Positions 6,100-9,269 of a stretch of DNA of 9,269 nt are shown here, piece after piece. The notes beneath the pieces are model-generated. The model searched no databases. It was not told the origin of the DNA and saw only the letters and a program-made list of their open reading frames with translations. The translations under genes and the position numbers were made by a program. This DNA comes from Hyphomicrobiaceae bacterium (lineage in GTDB: Bacteria; Pseudomonadota; Alphaproteobacteria; Rhizobiales; Hyphomicrobiaceae), in NCBI GenBank assembly GCA_025359005.1, contig JANYHP010000602.1:1-9269 (forward strand), read 5' to 3'. Every line of letters starts with the position of its first letter. The first letter of the stretch is position 1.

Positions 6100-7977
6100 C
6101 TACTCCGCCGCTTCCTTGGCCAGGAAGCCGCCCGACTGGCGCGACCAGAGAACGGCATAAAGCCCGCCACGGCGCAGCAGGTCGTCGTGGGTCCCCGTCT
6201 CCACCACCCGGCCGCGATCCATGATGATCAGCCGGTCCATGGCGGCAATCGTCGACAGCCGATGGGCGATGGCGATCACCGTCTTGCCGGCCATGAGATT
6301 GTCGAGCTGGTCCTGGATAGCGGCCTCCACCTCACTGTCGAGCGCGCTGGTGGCTTCATCGAGGATGAGGATCGGCGCATCCTTCAGCAGCACGCGTGCG
6401 ATAGCGATCCGCTGGCGCTGGCCACCCGACAGCTTGACGCCCCGCTCGCCCACGTGCGCGCCGTACCCCCGCCGGCCCTTGCCGTCTTCCAGTCCGAGAA
6501 TGAAATCGTGCGCCTGGGCGCGCTTCGCCGCCGCCATCATCGCCGCCTCGCCGGCATCGGGGCGGCCGTAGAGGATGTTGTCGGCGACAGACCGATGCAG
6601 CAGCGAGGTATCCTGCGTCACCATGCCGATCGCCGAACGCAAGGTATCCTGCCGCACGCGGGCGATGTCCTGTCCGTCGATCAAAATGCGGCCGCCTTCG
6701 AGGTCGTAGAAGCGCAACAGCAGATTGACCAAGGTCGACTTACCGGCGCCCGAGCGGCCGACGAGACCCACCTTCTCGCCAGCCTTGATCGTCAGCGAGA
6801 GGTCGTTGATCACACGGCCGGGATCGGCGCCGGGCTCGCCACGCGCGCGCCCGTAGTCGAAGCGGATGGCATCGAACCGGATCTCGCCTTTGGCAGCAAC
6901 AAGCGCCGGCGCGCCGGCGGCATCGAGCACGGTCAGCGGGCTGGAGATCGTCTGCATACCCTCCTGCACCGTGCCGACGTTGTCGAAGATGCCGGCCACC
7001 ACCCAGAAGATCCAACCGGAAATGGCGACCAGGCGCAGGATCAAGCCGGTAACAACCGTGATGGCGCCGAGCGAAACATCGCCCCGCCCCCACAGCCAGA
7101 TCGCCAGCGCGGTCGTCACCACGATCAGCACGCCGTTAAGCGCGAAGATGGCGAACTCCATCGAAGTCAGGTTGCGTGTCGACGCGGCCCATTTGCGCAT
7201 CTGCTCTTCGAGCGCCGTCCGCGCGTAGCCGTCTTCGCGGCTGGTGTGGGAGAAGAGCTTGACGGTGGAGATGTTGGTGTAGCTGTCGACGATACGGCCG
7301 ACCAGCATCGAGCGCGCTTCCGCCGCCTCCGCCGACAGCGCCTGGATGCGCGGCACGAAATATTTCAGCGCCAGCAAGTAGGCTGCAAGCCAGATCAGCA
7401 GCGGCAGCGCAAGGCGCCAATCGGCGGCAGCAAACAACACCAGCGTGCCGATGAAGTGCACGGCAGCGAACCACAGGCTGTCGATCAGGTTCAGCGCGCT
7501 CTCCCGCAGCGCCTGCGCGTTCTGCATGATCTTGTTGGCGACGCGGCCGGCGAAATCGTTCTGGAAAAAGCCGAGGCTCTGGCGCAGCACGTAGCGGTGC
7601 GTATCCCAGCGGATGCGCGTCGTCAGCGCTGGCGTGATCAGCTGGTTCTTGATGAGATCGTGCACGGTCGACACCACAGGCCGCACAATCAGCGCCAACA
7701 CCGCCATGCCGATCAACGACCAGCGATGCTCGGCGAGGAACGTCTCCGGCGTCACGGATATGCGCATAGCGTCAACGAGACTGCCGACGAACGCCGTCAG
7801 TGATACCTCAATGATCGAGCCCAGCCCGCCGACGACCAGCAGCACCGCAAAAACCGGCCAGACCGGCATAAGGAAATGCTTGTAGTAGGCCAGTAGCGTG
7901 CGCGGCGGCTGCACCGGCTCGGCCTCCCGGAACACCGGGATGCGCGTCTCGAACCAATGATAAAGCGTGTCCAACAT
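6100..7977 (-). CDS. ABC exporter half-transporter (fused membrane and ATPase domains)
   Basis: A type IV (MsbA/MdlB-like) exporter subunit of 625 residues, expected to work as a dimer in the inner membrane. A polar N-terminal tail of about 35 residues leads into the six-helix membrane domain (about 37-330). The nucleotide-binding domain follows: Walker A GRSGAGKST (407-415), Q-loop Q455 in MVTQD, signature LSGGQ (516-520), Walker B ILILDE (536-541) and switch histidine H572 in AHRLS. All catalytic elements are intact, so it should be an active ATPase. The substrate cannot be predicted; related proteins export lipids, drugs or peptides. The start is 34 bases after the DUF2877 stop, with AGGA (7990-7993) twelve bases upstream, a rather long spacing. 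Terminator-like hairpins lie on both sides, so it may be a separate transcription unit whose promoter would fall within the DUF2877 gene. No partner half-transporter is adjacent, which favours a homodimer. Confidence 0.93.
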   Translation of the reverse strand: MLDTLYHWFETRIPVFREAEPVQPPRTLLAYYKHFLMPVWPVFAVLLVVGGLGSIIEVSLTAFVGSLVDAMRISVTPETFLAEHRWSLIGMAVLALIVRPVVSTVHDLIKNQLITPALTTRIRWDTHRYVLRQSLGFFQNDFAGRVANKIMQNAQALRESALNLIDSLWFAAVHFIGTLVLFAAADWRLALPLLIWLAAYLLALKYFVPRIQALSAEAAEARSMLVGRIVDSYTNISTVKLFSHTSREDGYARTALEEQMRKWAASTRNLTSMEFAIFALNGVLIVVTTALAIWLWGRGDVSLGAITVVTGLILRLVAISGWIFWVVAGIFDNVGTVQEGMQTISSPLTVLDAAGAPALVAAKGEIRFDAIRFDYGRARGEPGADPGRVINDLSLTIKAGEKVGLVGRSGAGKSTLVNLLLRFYDLEGGRILIDGQDIARVRQDTLRSAIGMVTQDTSLLHRSVADNILYGRPDAGEAAMMAAAKRAQAHDFILGLEDGKGRRGYGAHVGERGVKLSGGQRQRIAIARVLLKDAPILILDEATSALDSEVEAAIQDQLDNLMAGKTVIAIAHRLSTIAAMDRLIIMDRGRVVETGTHDDLLRRGGLYAVLWSRQSGGFLAKEAAE

Positions 7978-7994
7978 TGTGGCGCTGCGTCCTG

Positions 7995-8038
7995 AACAGA
8001 AACGCGCGGCCTCACGATCGGTAAGACCGTGGCCGCGC
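7995..8038 (-). terminator. Terminator-like hairpin spanning the DUF2877 stop codon
   Basis: GGCCGCGC (8031-8038) is perfectly complementary to GCGCGGCC (8004-8011). Within the loop CGGT (8019-8022) also pairs with ACCG (8026-8029). On the minus strand the stem is followed by GTTTCTGTT (7995-8003), a broken T-run. The DUF2877 stop (8012-8014) lies inside the loop region. This could end the carbamoyl-metabolism operon before the ABC exporter. The imperfect T-run makes the call tentative. Confidence 0.45.
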
Positions 8039-9004
8039 TTTCAGCCATCGTACCCCGGTTCCCCGCCCCACTTCAACCCGCTGGGCCGCAGTGGACGACC
8101 CGGTCGCCCCCGCGGCGAGTGCCGCATCGAGGGCCAACACGATGCCGGCAAGCGTGTCGGCGCCCGACGAGTGGCCGATGCCGCGCAGCGTCGCGATGTG
8201 GTCGGGCAATGCGGCGACATCGCCGATGAGGATCGCATTCAACGCCGCGTGCACGCTGGCGGCGGCAAGACCGTCGGCGGCGGCGGCGAGATGGGCGCCG
8301 CTGAGACCTGTGGTCAGCAGGTCCAACTCGGGCACAAGCGCCTCCCACAGTGCGTCGCGCAGCCTAAGCTTGCCGAGCGCCGAGAGCACCAGCAACAGCC
8401 CGCCCACCAGATCGTCGCCGGAGGGCGTGAGGCCGGGGCCGAGGCCGATCAACAATGTGGCTGAACGCGAAAGACCGTCGTTGGATAGACCCAATTCCAG
8501 AGCACGTCCGAGATGTTCAGCGAGTGCGGCGATCGTCGGAGCGGCGGCGCGCGCGGAGCGGTCCGACCGCTCGGGCGCACGCGCGATGACGAGGCGGCTC
8601 AAGCCTTCGGCCGGCCATGCCGCGGCGTCGTCTCGCCGGATGCGCGCGAGCGCCGCGCCGACACCGGCGGGCGATACCATCGGCCAGGGTGGCGGCTGCC
8701 AGACGGGCGCGCCACCCGTCGTGAGCGCGAACCGGTCGCCGATGATCAGCCGGCCACCGGACACCGCACCCTTGGCCTCGCGCGTGAGGCCGAACCGCAA
8801 CCAGTCGAGCGGGCCGAGGCTTTTGCTCACCAGGACATTGAGCGGGCCGTCACCGAGCCCTTCGCCGCCGAGCGTGACAAAGCCGCGCGCTGTCATGAGC
8901 ACCACACTGCGATCGAAGGCAGCAGCCACTTCAGCGTCGCCGTCGTGGCCAAGGATTTCAGCAGCGACAGGGCCTATACGCAGAACGAAGAGGGCATTCG
9001 TCAT
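8012..9004 (-). CDS. DUF2877 family protein (AllH-like, FdrA-associated)
   Basis: A 330-residue soluble protein of the DUF2877 family. The family signature GLGPGLTPSGDD (187-198) and the second glycine/serine-rich motif GHSSGADTLAG (277-287) are both intact. E. coli YlbF, renamed AllH, belongs to this family and has been described as a component of the AllFGH oxamate carbamoyltransferase, which phosphorolyses oxalurate to oxamate and carbamoyl phosphate. The equivalent role here is inferred from family and neighbour, because the FdrA/AllF and AllG partners are not in the window. The ATG at 9004 overlaps the stop of the carbamate kinase gene (ATGA, 9001-9004), a sign of translational coupling. 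GGA (9011-9013) sits upstream at a suitable distance. The last 25 or so residues are Arg-rich and probably disordered. The substrate could differ from oxalurate in this organism. Confidence 0.88.
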   Translation of the reverse strand: MTNALFVLRIGPVAAEILGHDGDAEVAAAFDRSVVLMTARGFVTLGGEGLGDGPLNVLVSKSLGPLDWLRFGLTREAKGAVSGGRLIIGDRFALTTGGAPVWQPPPWPMVSPAGVGAALARIRRDDAAAWPAEGLSRLVIARAPERSDRSARAAAPTIAALAEHLGRALELGLSNDGLSRSATLLIGLGPGLTPSGDDLVGGLLLVLSALGKLRLRDALWEALVPELDLLTTGLSGAHLAAAADGLAAASVHAALNAILIGDVAALPDHIATLRGIGHSSGADTLAGIVLALDAALAAGATGSSTAAQRVEVGRGTGVRWLKARPRSYRS

Positions 9005-9269
9005 GGCGCATCCGGGACGATATGCGTGCCGGTGCGGCCGGCAAGCGCAGAAACAGCGTCGGCAAGCTGAGCGATGACGACGCGCTGGCCGCCGCCCTCG
9101 ATGAAGCGGATCGCCGCCTGCACTTTCGGCCCCATGCTGCCGGGTGGGAAATGCCCGTCGACGTAAAGTTTCTTCAGTTCCGACAGACCGACGCGATCCA
9201 GAAACCGCTGGCTCGGCGTGCCGAAATCGACGGCTACTCTCGGCACCGCCGTCAACAGCATGATGGTGT
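9001..9269 (-). CDS. arcC: Carbamate kinase, C-terminal part (5' end outside window)
   Basis: The reading frame stays open to the window edge, so only the last 89 or so codons of a protein usually near 310 residues are seen. The fragment carries the family motif PGSMGPKV (9121-9144), followed by AAIRFIEGGG and the C-terminal GRTGTHI. The segment before it, with LLTAVPRVAVDFG, matches the strand that precedes the nucleotide-binding region. The enzyme transfers phosphate from carbamoyl phosphate to ADP, giving ATP, ammonia and CO2. The ATG at 9261 lies in the middle of the conserved domain and is not the true start. Overlap with the DUF2877 gene suggests it acts on carbamoyl phosphate from an FdrA-type transferase (as AllK/YbcF does in E. 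coli), so the arginine deiminase role of ArcC is less likely. Confidence 0.93.
   Translation of the reverse strand, partial: TIMLLTAVPRVAVDFGTPSQRFLDRVGLSELKKLYVDGHFPPGSMGPKVQAAIRFIEGGGQRVVIAQLADAVSALAGRTGTHIVPDAP

Noticed and set aside
6187..7803. Plus-strand open frame of 538 codons opposite the ABC exporter
   Set aside because: Composition is again Arg/His/Gln/Asp-rich with no motif, while the minus strand encodes a complete exporter with all ATPase motifs.

Overview
The window looks chromosomal and comes from a GC-rich Gram-negative bacterium. Alphaproteobacteria is the best guess, judged from codon use, the MraY/MurE/MurF sequence style and a periplasmic thioredoxin plus CcdA pair. Genus and family cannot be fixed from the sequence alone. 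All eight supported genes lie on the minus strand, so transcription runs from high to low coordinates: carbamate kinase (cut by the window edge), DUF2877 protein, ABC exporter, periplasmic thioredoxin, CcdA, murE, murF, mraY.

Right end (about 8000-9269): the C-terminus of a carbamate kinase overlaps the start of a DUF2877 gene by 4 bases. This pair is typical of FdrA-type carbamoyl-transfer clusters (ureide/oxamate catabolism), in which carbamoyl phosphate is released and then used to make ATP. A terminator-like hairpin spans the DUF2877 stop codon. Next (6100-7977) is a full-length exporter-type ABC half-transporter, with a hairpin plus T-run terminator about 45 bases after its stop.

Middle (5063-6099): a 505-base stretch without a gene holds several predicted hairpins and a boxA-like motif. 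It precedes a small exported thioredoxin-like protein (active site WCPTC, with Ser where the cis-proline is usual). Then come a 136-base spacer made largely of hairpins with competing pairings, and CcdA. CcdA carries electrons across the inner membrane and is the natural reductant for the exported thioredoxin.

Left end (1-4339): murE, murF and mraY follow one another closely and form part of the division/cell-wall (dcw) cluster. They make UDP-MurNAc-tripeptide, UDP-MurNAc-pentapeptide and lipid I. The gene usually found before murE, ftsI, is absent. In its place is a 260-base spacer with a reasonable sigma70-type promoter, so the dcw cluster appears to be split here. The sequence after mraY (normally murD or ftsW) lies outside the window.

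I see no clear mobile element, CRISPR array, tRNA or rRNA gene. The most unusual material is in the non-coding spacers and in the thioredoxin active site, not in a new multi-gene system.
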